Shown: in pieces, positions 29,804-42,850 of the stretch | Layout of the letters: each line of letters begins with the position of its first letter | Numbering within the stretch: the first letter of the stretch is position 1 | Source of the DNA: Chlorops oryzae | Lineage: Eukaryota > Arthropoda > Insecta > Diptera > Chloropidae | DNA: 64,000 nt | Reading direction: 5' to 3' | NCBI GenBank assembly: GCA_020466095.1 | Contig: CM035807.1 | Location: 57,298,605-57,362,604, forward strand | Translations under genes and position numbers: made by a program | The notes under the pieces: generated by a model | The model's input: the letters and a program-made list of their open reading frames with translations, nothing else | Database searches by the model: none | Told to the model about the DNA's origin: nothing

Positions 29804-30415
29804 CTATGCTACTTGCAACACTTCCGTCGCCGCCGGGTCAGGAGTCCCGGGTTGACCTGTCCCTCCGTCCTGAAAGGCTTTCAGGTCCCCTATGTGGGCC
29901 CTTTTCGTTTTCTTCTGGCCTTCTTGGGTCAGTTCCACGATGACAGGAGAGACAAAACGTTTGACGGTGTATGGCCCGTCAAATTTCGGCGCTAATTTGG
30001 CGTTAAACCTGTCGATCGCGCTGGATAATGGCTGGGTTTTAACTAAAACAAATGTGCCGACCCCTGGCTTCCACTCTCGTCGCCTTAAGTTGTAGCTTTT
30101 TACTTGTTCCTGGTGTGCTAAGACTAGATTCTGTTGCACCATCCTCCAGATCTCCTTAAACCTCTCACCGCTCTTTTTTCTGGGCTGAGCTGCCTCCCCA
30201 TTATCGTTCTCGAACTCGCCATCTGCTCCCTGTGTTGGAAGAGAATGAGCCCTACTTCCGGTTTGCCCTAGCTCATCAAACAATTGACCTGGAAGCCGTA
30301 ACTCACGACCATGTATGATAAATGCAGGGCTGAGCCCTGGTGACGTCGCTACACTACTATTAAGAGCTAACAATAGTTCTGGCAAGAATTCATCCAAGCT
30401 GAGAATTTGTTTCCA
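29804..30415 (-). pseudogene. Ty3/Gypsy integrase C-terminal fragment
   Basis: The open frame (197 codons from ATG 30397, with homology starting a little upstream) encodes the end of the integrase core and its C-terminal domain: LPELLLALNSSVATSPGLSPAF, HGRELRLPGQLFDE, then WKPGVGTFVLVKTQPLSSA, KFDGPYTVKRFVSPV and a KKTKRAHIGDLK tail. The catalytic core lies beyond the truncated 5' side and is absent. The codon use is GC-rich, unlike the other Ty3 copies here, pointing to a different lineage. Confidence 0.75.
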
Positions 30416-31050
30416 GGTAGAGGAGGTACAATCGACCGATTGCGCAGGAATTCAGTTGTCCATTTGTGCATGATCAATAAATCAACAGTTTTTTTATGAG
30501 TCGAGATGCGAGATTGTAACTCAACAGTTACTTGGCCGCGGGATATTCCAGCATTTGTACCTGTCAGCCCGGTAAGGGGAATCCGAGCATGCGACCGCGA
30601 TCCACCAATTCTTTGAACGAATGCTTAACAAATTTGGAATTTATAAAAATCAAATGAATATTTGTAAAATTTTCCTGTAGATCTCGGCCTCCTAAGCAAG
30701 AAAAAATTTGTTTTTAATTTTCCTATGGAATAGTTTTTGAGAAAAAAATTTTTTTTTATTTTTTCAGTGCATTTTGTAGGTGCACTTGCTATTTCAAGCA
30801 TATCTCGAGCCCCGGTCTACCCATTTTAATATTTTTTGTTTTTAATTATAGATAATTAAGCTCGCTACAAGTTTTTGAATTGTATGAGTAGTTTTAGTGC
30901 TAGAGGTGCAATTATACAAGAAAATTATGTTTTTTTTTTTAAAAATCAGGGTAAATTTTTCATATAAAAATCTGTAAAAAATAGAAATCGAAGTGGCAAA
31001 CCCATTTTCAAATTTCTTACGTATAGTTAAGTATGTCTTCTAAAAATAAG

Positions 31051-33004
31051 CCCTATCTCCCCTCCTTAAGGGGGCTCCCATACAAAAATAATTTTTGTAA
31101 AAACTTTTCCCCCCATCTTCCTAACTAGCCCCAGAGTGCCCCTAGAGGAGTGAAATGTATGACCGACCCCCCTTAACTTTGCCCCCATAACATTTTTGCG
31201 GCACAAAGTGACTCCTATCTCTCCTCCTAAGTGGGGCCCCCATATAAAACTAACTTAATTTTATCAAAATTTAATGAAAACTGGCCGTCACTACAGTCGA
31301 ACCTGTCCTAGAGAGATGATATGTATGACCGACCCCCACTATTTTTTTACCCCAAACATTTTGTTGAAACACACCTACCCTCTATCTCCCCTCCTAAGGG
31401 GGTCCCCCATACAAAATTACTTTAATTTTATCAAAATTTCATACAAAAGGCCGTCACTACAGTCAAACCCGTCCTAGTGGGATGAAATGTATGACCGACC
31501 CCCACTGTTTTTTTACCCCAAACATTTTCTTCCAACACACCTACCTTCTATCTCCCCTCCTAAGGGGGGCCCCCATACAAAATGACACTTAAATTTAAAA
31601 AAAATGCCTCACGAACTTCAATCTATAATATAGATGCCGTAGGAACAAGAACGAGCATGTTCAGCATGCATATTCGAAAAATTTACAAAATTACCTCTTA
31701 AACGAGCCTAATATGAAGAATATTGGATTAGTTTTTGGTGTGTTTTAATAATATGATATATTTTATTACCTTTTTTTTTAAAACTGAATTTTGGGTTCCA
31801 TCCCCTAACTGGCCAAATAATGACCCTAGTAGAAAAAAATTAAATTTTCCAGTCAAATGCCGCAAACCTCAATCTATGACGAGTTTTTTGAGACTATAAC
31901 CATTAAAATCGGTTAGTGGTTTCTATTAATAAAATTAATTCAAAACAAATATTTTTTTAAACGCATTATTCACTGTTTTTACGTTCGTTTCTTAGGTCTT
32001 CGCATGTCTCTCTCGGTCTGTACGCATGGCTCTCTCGGTCTGTACGCATGCAAAGACTCAAGAAACGAACGTAAAAACAGTGAATAATGCGTTTCAAAAA
32101 ATATTTGTTTTGAATTAATTATATGAATAGAAACCACTAACCGATTTTAATGGTTATATGTAGTCTCAAAAAACTCGTCATAGATTGAGGTTTGCGGCAT
32201 TTGACTGGAAAATTTATTTTTTTTCTACTAGGGTCATTATTTGGCCAGTTAGGGGATGGAACCCAAAATTCAGTTTAAAAAAAAAAGGTAATAAAATATA
32301 TCATATTATTAAAACACACCAAAAACTAATCCAATATTCTTCATATTAGGCTCGTTTAAAAGGTAATTTTGTAAATTTTTCGAATATGCATGCTGAACAT
32401 GCTCGTTCTTGTTCCTACGGCATCTATATTATAGATTGAAGTTCGTGAGGCATTTTTTTTTAATTTAAGTGTCATTTTGTATGGGGGCCCCCCTTAGGAG
32501 GGGAGATAGAAGGTAGGTGTGTTGGAAGAAAATGTTTGGGGTAAAAAAACAGTGGGGGTCGGTCATACATTTCATCCCACTAGGACGGGTTTGACTGTAG
32601 TGACGGCCTTTTGTATGAAATTTTGATAAAATTAAGGTAATTTTGTATGGGGGACCCCCTTAGGAGGGGAGATAGAGGGTAGGTGTGTTCGAACAAAATG
32701 TTTGGGGTAAAAAAATAGTGGGGGTCGGTCATACATATCATCTCTCTAGGAAAGGTTCGACTGTAGTGACGGCCAGTTTTCATTAAATTTTGATAAAATT
32801 AAGTTAGTTTTATATGGGGGCCCCACTTAGGAGGAGAGAAAGGAGTCACTTTGTGCCGCAAAAATGTTAGGGGGACAAAGTTAAGGGGGGTCGGTCATAC
32901 ATTTGACTCCTCTAGGGGCACTCTGGGGCTAGTTAGGAAGATGGGGGGAAAAGTTTTTAAAAAATTATTTTTGTATGGGAGCCCCCTTAAGGAGGGGAGA
33001 TAGG
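31051..33004. repeat. 1.95-kb foldback: two 956-959-bp inverted arms around a 39-bp loop
   Basis: Arms 31051-32006 and 32046-33004 are close to perfect reverse complements over their whole length. The loop consists of two copies of a 22-bp unit containing CTCTCTCGGTCTGTACGCAT. Each arm also contains tandem units of about 190 bp beginning CTATCTCCCCTCCTAAG and including ATGTATGACCGACCCCC. An additional partial unit at about 33005-33103 has no partner in the left arm. A transcript would fold into a very long hairpin. Confidence 0.9.
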
Positions 33005-33317
33005 GGGTAGGTTTGTTCAGAAAAAATATTCGGAGTAAAAAAATAATGGGGGTTGGCCATACATTATATATCCGTAGGGGCGCCTTGTGGGGAGTTAAGG
33101 GCCGTTTCCTCTCTATTTTTGCCAATTTCCCAAACTTCAATTGAAAACTGCCACGGGTTCCCGTTATCCGATTGCTTCCAAATTTCTCACTTTTCTCCTC
33201 CATGTCCAATGGAACACTTCTGGACCCTGAGACCGATTGAAATTCCATTTCGGGAATTAAGAGCAGCCCTAATGTGACCTATGTCATAGAAAGTTATCAA
33301 AATGGGATTCTGGAGAA

Positions 33318-33374
33318 CGGTAAGAATTAAAAATTTAATACGCCTTAAAAAAAAACTTACTATTTGCATTCTAG
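33318..33374 (+). other. candidate 55-nt intron before the 33.4-kb ORF
   Basis: ACG|GTAAGA at 33319/33320 and GCATTCTAG at 33374 are good splice sites, 55 nt apart, with an A-rich interior. Joining them extends the downstream frame upstream with a C-x2-C-H type segment. Supported only by the sites and the frame. Confidence 0.4.
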
Positions 33375-34827
33375 CTGTTACATAGATTTTGACACGGCAG
33401 GGGAATGGAGTGAGCCCTTTTGTCACTCGGTGGACTGCTATTTTTGCCTTAATGTAAGAAGTGGATTTGGAAAAAATTTAAAATGGGAATACGCAAAAGT
33501 TCATTCGGTAAAATTTCCTATACCTCATTCAAGTGATGTGTTTTATCCAGAATGCCCTGGCTCAGCACCCAAAATAGAAGGATTATCAGAGGAAATGCTG
33601 GGGTCTAGTGGAAGTCAGTTTGAAACAAGTTTAAGGCAACGAATACTCTCACAGGCCGAATTGAATGACTGGATTCGTGATTTTGGTTTTTCAAAGCGTA
33701 AAGCTGAACTTTTTGCATCTAGAATGAAAGAACGCGTATTTGTGGCTGCTGATGTCAAAACAAGCATTTACAGAAATCGTCACTTGCAATACGGAAAATT
33801 CTACGAAAAAAAAGACGATATCTGTTTCTGCAGCAATATTTTAGGCCTATTCGAAGAGCTCAATGAAGTCTACAATCCCTAAGAGTGGCGTTTATTTATC
33901 GATAACAACAAAGAGAGCTTAAAAGCTGTCCTCCTACACAATGACAATCAAAAACCGTCTCTTCCTGTCGCATATGCATCGCACTCTAAAGCAACCTACC
34001 AAATAATGAAAACGCTCTTGGATCTTATTGAATATGACAAGCATAAATGGAAAATATGCGCTGATCTCAAGGTAGTGGCAATTCTGTGCGGGCTTCAAGG
34101 AGGATATACAAAATATTGTTGTTTTTTGTGCAAGTGGGATAGTCGCGCTGACCACTTACACTATATTAAAAAAGATTGGCCTTTGCGAACCAACATTATA
34201 GTTGGTGAAGACAATATTCAACGCACTGCTCTTGTTGATAAAAATAATATTATATTACCGCCACTGCATATAAAATTAGGACTTGCTAAGAACTTTATAA
34301 AAAAATTGGCAAAAACTGGAACACAGAAAGCTTTTGCCCGCTTAAAGGCGATCTTTTCCTAACTTTCACACGCAAAACTCAAGGAAGGAGTTCTAAATGG
34401 CCCAGAAATACGTAAACTTTTGCAAGACGACGAGTTCTCAAGCCTTTTGTCACCAGTCGAAGCAGCAGCGTGGAGCACATTCAAACTTGTTGTACACAAT
34501 TTTTTGGGCAACCACAAAAGTCCAGATTACAAGCAAATAGTAAATAACCCACTAAAGAATTATAAGAAAGCCGAAGTACACATGTCGCTGAAGATGAACT
34601 TTCTCGATTCAAACTTGGATTTTGTTCCTGAAAACTTAGGAGACGTAAGCGATGAGCATGGCGAACGTTTTCATCAGCAATTAAAGGCTATTGAAAATCG
34701 CTATAGCGGCTTTTTCGACACGGCAATGATGGGTGATTACGTGTGGTCTTTTGTGCGTGAAAATTATGGTATAAGAGACAAAGCGGAAGCAAGCAATTTT
34801 TTTCAATTGTATAAAAATAATTTTTGA
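33375..34827 (+). pseudogene. multicopy arthropod transposon-like protein, two nonsense codons
   Basis: One continuous plus-strand frame of about 484 codons is interrupted only by TAA at 33880-33882 and TAA at 34360-34362. Visible blocks are CYIDFDTAGEWSEPFCHSVD, a helical LNDWIRDFGFSKRKAELFAS, EWRLFIDNNKESLKAVLLHN, KICADLKVVAILCGLQGGY, KYCCFLCKWDSRA (CX2C), PPLHIKLGLAKNFIKKL and DEHGERFHQQLKAIENRY. I recognise the last part as a protein found in many copies in arthropod genomes, usually unnamed. Repetitiveness, position inside inverted ends and the His/Asp/Glu-containing blocks suggest a transposase or partner, but no known superfamily motif was matched. AATAAA follows the stop. Confidence 0.5.
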
Positions 34828-34991
34828 AATAAATGTTTATTTCTTTAACACTTTTGCATTAGAGCTTATTTCACAAATGTTTTACAGTAGTTGTACCAAT
34901 TTGGTAGTTCATGTTGTCTGAAAGAGGGCTGCATCACAGCGGCCCCGGTGTATCGAAGACCGGTAGTCAAATAATCCCAAATCAAGACTGT

Positions 34992-35387
34992 TGTTATGAA
35001 GACAAAAACAAACTCGCTGCCCAGTGGCGACGAAAACAAAACCAACCTACTGAACAAAATATGCCGATGCAGCAGTACGTTATGGTCACGACGTTGGGCT
35101 ATTGACTTCACTTAAATTTGCTGAAACTGATGAAGTAGTTTAAATGCTTTCTTTTAATTTAATTTTGTCAATTTTTCATTTATTTAATTTCCAAATTTCT
35201 GTGATCTGGCACTTTTATTTTAAACCAATTTTGTATTGATAAACAAATTATTAGTATATAAGAAATCAATTTAATAAAGAATTTTTAGTGGCTTTCACAA
35301 TCAACAACTGTAAAGTCATTGCAAACTGCAGACTGCAAGTTTTATTCAGGTCTAAACCGAATCAAACACCAAACGCAGTTCTAAACA
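34992..35387 (+). repeat. BEL 5' LTR
   Basis: This LTR is 396 bp. Compared with the 3' LTR it lacks about 34 bp after GTCATTGCAAAC, an internal segment containing TGATATAATATCA. Apart from that gap the two LTRs are nearly identical over the stretches I compared. Confidence 0.9.
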
Positions 35388-35438
35388 TTTGGTGACCCCG
35401 TCGCGATCCTCCAATCAACGAGACGAATAGCAAGGACG

Positions 35439-36767
35439 ATGGAGTCAATCACGGATTCGGTAAAATCGCAAAACAACGTTGGAGAAGGAATCCAACAAAT
35501 CATACGAAACTTCAAAAAGGATGCAAAGGATCGAAAGACGGCTGCGTACTATCGGGAATGACTCGAAAGGTTAAACAACGCTTGGACAAAGTATGAAGCG
35601 ACCGATCTGCAGATTAGATCGTCAGTTGATGAAGACCGCAACCACTCTTATTTCGCTGAAGATTATTTTGGAAAAATTGAAGAGATAGCAAACGATTACC
35701 GCTCCATTTTTGAAGATGGCATGATAAACACTCCAGGACTACCCAATCCTGATGGAGAGGGTACCTCAAAGCAGCCAGTGGCACCAACAGTCACAATCGA
35801 AAATAATCAACCTGACCCAACATTAAGAACAAACGCCGATAGCAACATCGGAGCAGTACGAAAGGTAGCGGCTTTAATGAAAGCACTCAACAGACAGTTG
35901 AAAGCCATTGAAAGCTACCAAGGACAAAAAACACGTCAATATGCTACCGTTAAAATCAACACAATAAATGAAGCATGGAAAACCCTGGAAACAACCAGTT
36001 TGTCCTTATGGGAGGTTCTGGATGATCCGGCTGATTCAGGGTTCGATTTGGGATAGTACATTGATCTTGAAACACGGATACAACAAGCCCTTATCGAATT
36101 AGAACCGTATCGAAAAGAAGCAGTCCTGCCAACAGGAATGAGATCCAACGTTCCTACTTCGGACATACCATTGCCAAAAGTAAATCTTCCAAAATCTTCT
36201 GGAGATTATACCAAATGGCATCAGTTTCACGACTTATTTTGTCAAATCATCCATAATCAGCCCATTTCAAACGCTCAGAAGATGTGGTACTTGAAGTCGA
36301 ATCTGGAAGGCGAACCAAAAAGAATCATTTTACATCTGGCAGTGTCAAACAACAATTATGACACGGCATGGAATTTATTAAAAAATCGGTATGAAAATAA
36401 GCGAGTGATAGCGGACAACTTGGTACATCGATTGAAAGACCAACCACAAACAGCATCAACATCAGCAGCAATGAAAGAATTTCATGATACCACTCAGGAG
36501 TTTTTGCAGGCACTTAAAAATTTGAATCTCAACATAGGCGCATGGGATGCTTTGCTGATGCCAATTTTGATCAGAAAATTGGACCGTCAAAACAGATTCA
36601 TGTATGAAACATTCAATTCAAATCCAAGAGAAATTCTGAATTTAGACGATTTTTTACATTTTTTGGAAACCAGATTCCAATCACTGGACGCTGTTGGATC
36701 AAAGGAGAAATCCAGCTCAAGCAAGGCTCATACTACAACAGTGAGAGAGCACATGCAAATGTTGTAA
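35439..36767 (+). pseudogene. BEL gag
   Basis: The frame from ATG 35439 is interrupted by TGA (about 35561) and TAG (36054). It contains an N-terminal coiled-coil region, a TINEAWKTLETTSLSLWE helix and the capsid-type LPKVNLPKSSGDYTKWHQFHDLF block (DUF1759-like in BEL elements). Further capsid helices follow, including YLKSNLEGEPKRIIL and LDDFLHFLETRF. It ends in a frameshift before the zinc-knuckle region. Confidence 0.8.
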
Positions 36768-37638
36768 ACAATCAAACCATCCTTTGTATTCTTGCTCGAA
36801 ATTTAAGCAAACACCAGTGAAGGAGCGAGTCAGTTTTGTGATTAAAAATGGAATATGCATCAATTGTTTAAAATCAGGACATCGAGCTAACACATGTTCT
36901 ATGCGCAGTTGCATCAAGTGCTCAAAAAGGCACAATCCGTTGCTTCCCATCAACACTGAGGATTCAAAGAAGGACAGCACAAGTTTAAAGCCACAGCCAC
37001 AACCTCCATCGCAACAAAATCCACCAAAGACCCAATCGGAACAGTTGCCAAATACTGTATCATTGATGTCTACTGGCAACTCAAATAATGCATATGTTTT
37101 ATTGGGTACAGCAGTCATTAACATTGTGAATCAACAGGGAAAAAGAGTAGAATGCCGAGCATTATTGGACTCTGGATCACAAATAAACTAAATAACAGAA
37201 GGACTTGCAAGAAAATTACAATTGCAATTTCAACCAGCATCAATCAAAATAGAGGGCATCGGTAAAGGCAGTAAAGGTTCACAATTTTTCATTCAAACAC
37301 AACTCCAGTCAAAATTGTCAGATTTTTCAGCGCCTCTTACCGCGTATGTCCTACCACATATTACATCAAAACAGCCATCTCAAACAATGGACGTTTCGAA
37401 ATGGTCACTGCCATCAGATATCCGGCTTGCAGACCCACAATTTGGTCGCCCCAGTAATGCAGATGTTCTGCTCGGTGCAGAATTTTTCTATCACTTACTA
37501 AAACCCCAACAACGAAGATTGGCACCTCATTTGCCAATTTTACAAGACACAGTTCTGGGATGGATTGTTACTGGCAAGATTGCACCAGTCCTACAAACTA
37601 AGGCATTTTGTGGACTTTATACTGAAGAGGACCAGTGA
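36768..37638 (+). pseudogene. BEL zinc knuckles and aspartic protease
   Basis: The frame has INCLKSGHRANTC and IKCSKRHN zinc-binding blocks, a polar linker, then the protease motif CRALLDSGSQIN. A TAA at 37189-37191 follows the motif, and a TGA at 37636 ends the stretch. The region LPSDIRLADPQFGRP and ADVLLGAEFFYHLL is typical of BEL proteases (DUF1758-like). Confidence 0.75.
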
Positions 37639-38757
37639 ATGGATGACATGCTGACACGGCTCTGGAAAATGGACGAACTTGATTCTGAAAATCAAACATT
37701 ATCGGTTGCAGAGCAACAATGTGAAAATCAATTTTGTCAAACACTACAACGCTCAAGAGAAGGACGTTTCATTGTTCAACTACCATATCAGGAAGAAGCA
37801 ACAGTCTTAGGGCAGTCGCTACAAATAGCCACAAACCAATTTCTCGCCCTAGAACGAAGGTTAGCTAGAAACCCAGAAGTACAGAAGCAATACGTTGGCT
37901 TCATGATGGAATATGAAAGGCTTGGACACATGAGCATAATTGACTCAGAGGATGTACTAACACCACATTACTTTATTCCGCATCACTGTGTTCTACGTCC
38001 GGAAAGCAGTTCCTCCAAGTTGCGAGTGGTGTTTGACGCATTAGCAAAAACATCATCACAAATCTCATTGAATGACATTTTGTTAAAGGGACCAACGTTA
38101 CAAAGCACACTATTCTCAATTCTATTGCGATTTAGAATGCCGCGCTTTGTATTTACAACGGATATAGAGAAAATGTACCGCCAGATTCAAGTCCACCCAA
38201 AGGATCAGCAACTCCAGTTGATTGTATGGCGGCATGAACCCACTCAAAATATTAAATACTACAGACTTCAGACTGTCACTTACGGTACAAGATCAGCACC
38301 ATACCTTGCAACAAGATGTCTTAAGCAATTGGCAGTTGAGAACCAGTCTAATTTTCCTCTTGGATCAAAGGCACTGGAGAGGGATTTCTACGTAGATGAT
38401 GCGTTAAGCGGTTCTGATAGTTTGGTCAAAGCTCGTGAGATCCAACAACAGCTCCAAACTATTCTTGGCGACGCAGGCTTTAAGCTACGAAAATGGTGTG
38501 CCAATCACCCACAACTTTTGTGTGAAATCCCCCAAGAAGACAAGGAGATAAATTTGGAACTTTCACCCGACATCGAAACATCAGCTAAAACATTAGGACT
38601 GGTCTGGACTCCAAAAACAGACAGCATTCGTATCGGAACAAACATTCCCGGCGCTCAAAGCATATCAAAAAGAGCAGTGGCATCCGATCGGGCAAAAATA
38701 TATGATCCACTTGGGTTAGTAAGTCCAGTAGTAGTCAAAGCAAAAATATTTGTTTAA
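37639..38757 (+). pseudogene. BEL reverse transcriptase
   Basis: The open 372-codon frame carries HYFIPHHCVLRPESSSSKLR, VVFDALAKTSSQISLNDIL, FVFTTDIEKMYRQIQVHP, YGTRSAPYLATRCLKQ and the catalytic FYVDDALSGSD (near 38390-38420). After the thumb, KIYDPLGLVSPVVVKAKIF ends at a TAA (38755-38757) where homology would continue. It is in the same frame as the protease, separated by a TGA. Confidence 0.85.
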
Positions 38758-39720
38758 CAGCTCTGGACCTTCAAAGTCGGTTGGGATGATCAGCTATCAC
38801 CGCAGCATCAGCAAGAATGGGCAGGGTTTCGAAAGGATATTGAATCATTAAACGGCACTTCAATACCAAGGCACGTATTCAACAAAAATATCCCCGACGT
38901 GATATATTCCCAAAGAAGTTCAAGTTCATTGTTTTACTGACGCTTCGGAGAAGGCATATGGTGCTGCTATATACATCCGATCAGTAAATAAGGATGGTAC
39001 GATAAGCATAAATTTGCTATGTTCCAAATCAAGAGTGGCTCCCATCAAAACCCAGACAATTCCAAGGCTTGAATTATTAGCAGCGCAAATTGGAGCACAA
39101 TTGACAAATCAAGTACAAAAGGATTTGAATTTCAAAGGACATATCTTTTTCTGAACCGACTCCCAAATTGTACTATGTTGGATCAACTCACACGCATCAG
39201 CCTTTCAAACCTTTGTATCTCATCGAGTGGCCAACATACAACGTTTGACCTGTCCTGAACAATGGCGATATGTCAACACCAAGGACAATCCTGTGAAAGT
39301 ACTCTCTCGTGGTTTGATGCCGAAAGAGCTTCCAAAATGCAATATATGGTTCTATGGTCCACTATTCTTATATAGTAAGCAGACAACCTGGCCAAAGGCA
39401 GTTATCAAAGGTCACCTTATTCATACTGAGAAAGGCTGAGAAAGCCACCTTAACCACAACTATTATCACAACAACAATGGAATCATTCATCTCCGAATTA
39501 AATACAAGAAATTCATTTTATCGAATGCAACGAGTGCTTGGGTACATTGTGCGCTTCATCAACAAATGTTAACGCAAGTCTCGAGAAGATCCAAATTCAA
39601 GCGAAGGTGCTGTTCTAAGTCCCAACGAACTAGATGACTCTCTGGCAATAATCATCAAAGCTATACAACAAGCAGCATTCAAGGTGGAAATATCTAAACT
39701 TAGAGTTTAAAGGTCATTAC
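38758..39720 (+). pseudogene. BEL RNase H region, heavily broken
   Basis: Fragments in changing frames include CFTDASEKAYGAAIYIRS, IPRLELLAAQIGAQL and a TDSQIVLCWINSH-type block around 39150-39190. The last of these is preceded by a stop. Then LTCPEQWRYVNTKDNPV leads toward the integrase. At least three frameshifts or stops lie between 38930 and 39700. Confidence 0.7.
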
Positions 39721-39734
39721 CGAATTCACACTCG

Positions 39735-41047
39735 TTGAGCAGCTTGACCCCTTTTCTAGACGAGAAAGGCATTTTGAGAGTTGGAGGGCGATTATCAAAT
39801 TCAAGTCTCCCGTATGAAACAAAACATCAAATTGTTCTTCCATACAACGACGTTCTTGTGAAGTTACTTCTGACGGAAGTGCATATTAAGAATAAACACT
39901 GCGGGCGTCAAGCGCTGCTTTATCAATCAAGACAACGGTTTTGGATAATCAAAGGTATCGCAATGGCTAAGTCTGCAGTCAATCATTGTGTACGCTGCAC
40001 AAGAACCAGGCCTACTCCATATCAACAAGTCATGGGAAATTTACCGCTCCCGAGAGTGCAAGCAGCTCGACCATTTATAAATGCTGGCGTGGACTTCTGT
40101 GGACCACTCACTGTGCACTATAAAATTAGAGGAAAACATCCGACAAAGGTGTACATTGCGATATATTGCTGCTTTGCAACCAAAGCAGTACACTTGGAGC
40201 TCGTAAGTGATCTAACAACGGAAGCATTCATCGGATCATTGAAACGATTCATTGCAAAACGGGGTGCCTGCGAAAATTTATATTGCGACCATGCTACAAA
40301 TTTTGTGGGTCCAAGAAATCGATTACCGGAACTCAAGGACATAATATACTCAGACAAGGCACAAAAAAGCATTAGACAACAGTGCAGCAGCTCTGGAATA
40401 AATTTCAGTTTTATACCACCTCGAGCACCGCATTTTGGAGGCCTCTGGGAGGCTGCTGTGAAATCGGCAAAACATCTACTAATTAGAAGTGTTGGTGCCA
40501 CTTCATTGACCTTTGAGGAATTAAACACGGTCATACATGAAATGGAGGCCATCTTAAATTCGAGTCCTATTACTCCAATGTCCAGCAACACTAATGACCT
40601 CATCGCCCTTACACCAGGACACTTCCTCATCGGACAACCTCTCACGTCAATGCCAGAACATACAAGCAGTACACAGCAACCCAATTTACTAACAAGATGG
40701 GAACAAGTGCCATATATTAAAGGAAAATTTTGGAAGAGATGGAGCTCCGAATACCTATCAGGGCTTCAACAGAGACATAAATGGAAACAACCAAACCGAA
40801 ATGTGGAAGTCGGGACATTGGTCATCCTTAAAGAGGATAACAGCCCACCATTAAAATGTCCATTGGGCCGCATCGTCAAGGTGTATGAAGGCGATGATCA
40901 AAGAGTCAGAGTTGTGGATGTAAAAACTAATACAGGAGTATGCAAGAGAGCAATACATCGACTTGCACCACTATTTCCAGAGGAAGAGTCATCACCGACC
41001 GTCAATTCAGGCAAAATGTCAACGGAGGTACCTGCAAAAAGGAGACG
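39735..41047 (+). pseudogene. BEL integrase
   Basis: The frame (39735 onward) shows the HHCC finger (EVHIKNKHCGRQALL...CVRCTRTRP) and the catalytic core with D in NAGVDFCGPL, D in LYCDHATNFVG and E in GGLWEAAVKSAK. The DUF5641-like C-terminal region is ALTPGHFLIGQPL to GRIVKVYEGDDQRVR, ending AIHRLAPLFPEE. The second catalytic block reads DHAT where DNGT is usual, a likely decay change. The integrase is open and runs into the env-like region in the same frame. Confidence 0.85.
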
Positions 41048-42775
41048 CACGTCTGTGAGTTCGAATTTACTAACACTCATCGTATCATTATTGATACTTC
41101 CAATAATTCTGGGAGCACAGATTGAAAATAAGGTATTTGGATCAAAATTAGGCGTTCACTTTGAAAACATTGGGATTACGATGATTTCGGTTACAGAATG
41201 GATCTCCTAATTTACTATGACTTGGAAGCGTTTTGGAATGAGCTTTCAATGCTCTCTAATGGAACAAAGGCGTTAAGGCATTTATGTGATGAAATGACAC
41301 TAAAAAACGCTTGCGATACGCACATATTACATTTCGAACACCTTGAGGATGAATTTAAAATGGAAAGTGTACTTCTAGCCAGGCGGATTAATATGGTTGG
41401 CAACGTTGCGAGCTCACTTTTTGGAATACTTGACTCCGAATACGCAGAAAATATGAGCCACACCATGGCTCAAGTAAAAGAAAATGAGAATCACTTAATC
41501 CATTTGTTAAAAATTAAACCTCGATAGTTGACTCCACTATCAATATACTAAAACATGATCAAACAGCGGTTAAGACGAAATTCGATCAACTAGACAATCA
41601 AATTCAGTTAATTCTCAACAGCGTACGAAGCAACGATGAAGAGCGATACCAAGAGAAGATGCACCACAGCTTTACTACATTGGCTATGCAATTATTGCAA
41701 CAAATTTGCAGCGAATGCAATCATCAATGTTGGACGTACTCACGGACGCTCATCATGGAAAAATAAGCCCGCTGCTCCTTTCACCCAATCAGCTGCAACA
41801 GGAGGTTGCTAAAGTTAAAATGCACTTGCCTAGTTCGCTTGAGTTACCTGTAAATGAAGACGAATTATTGAAACTGTACACAATCATGAGTGTCAAAGGA
41901 GGACTGACAAAAGACAAGGTCGTCTTCAGCATAACTTAACCCTTAGTAAGTCATGAGCGCTTTGAGCTTTTTCATCTCATTTCAATTCCAATCTGGACCA
42001 ACAACACGATGATAGCGATTGACATTTGCTCTCAATACTTAGCGATCAACAATCACATCGACCAGTATTTTCCAATAAGCAGCTCCGAACTTAAATCCTG
42101 TATCATCATCAAAGACGGAAGTTACATGTGTTCCAAGCTTCAAGTTAGATATAACCATGGCTCCACAGTATGAAAATGCGAGCTTAACCTTTTTAATAAC
42201 TTCACCCAGTCCGATTGCCACTTGCGACGAATGTCTGAAGAATTCACGTGGATTTCACTGCAGCATAGAAATCAAAGGATCTACGCAACGAAAAAGGAAT
42301 CACGCGCAACAGTTGTATGTGTCAGGGAAATGACACAAATCATTTAAAAAAAAACTCCGGGATACTTACTCTTCAACCAGAATGTATGGTCAAGCACAAT
42401 TTCATGGCCATTCAAGCTCATCAACAAGTGTCCAGCACCCTTATGGCATCCTATACCAGCCTAGGAAATTTAACTGAAGTATCGCGTATTGAACAATTGA
42501 AACCAATAGTAATGGAGGCAAATCCAAATAAGAACACGCCACAAATTGCTAATCTCAGTTTGTTGCAGTCTTCATTAGCAACAGAAGAATTACTTCAACT
42601 ACCAAATAAAATGGAAAATCAGAATTATACCATATCGCAGTTGGTTACACTGCACTATTTGCAGCTCTACTTATCTTGATGTATCTCAAGTGCAAAAGAA
42701 AACAAAATTTTTTTCCAACTCCACGGCCTCGTCAACAGCAAAACGAAACTGATTTCAGTGTTCACATTTAGAAAC
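41048..42775 (+). pseudogene. BEL env-like gene (baculovirus F-type fusion protein relative), broken
   Basis: After the integrase, a signal-peptide-like hydrophobic segment (LLTLIVSLLILPIILGA) precedes KLGVHFENIG. A shifted frame gives helical ectodomain sequence with RINMVGNVASSLFGILDSEYA, which resembles the fusion-peptide-proximal region of insect F-type Env proteins. Cys pairs follow, and near 42640-42700 a membrane anchor (ALFAALLILMYLKCKRK) with a basic cytoplasmic tail. The frame changes at least three times (near 41205, 41525 and beyond), so no Env can be made. Such genes let an LTR element leave the cell as a virus; here it is a fossil. Confidence 0.6.
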
Positions 42776-42850
42776 ATCAAACAGCTTACAAATCCCGAAT
42801 CAGCAAATAATTCAACGGCTAAGTTCAGGAATGCTCAACGGGGGGAGTAT

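Noticed and set aside
31274..32783. Two nearly identical 67-aa frames in the foldback arms
   Set aside because: They mirror each other only because the arms are inverted repeats; there are no domains and the sequence is repetitive.
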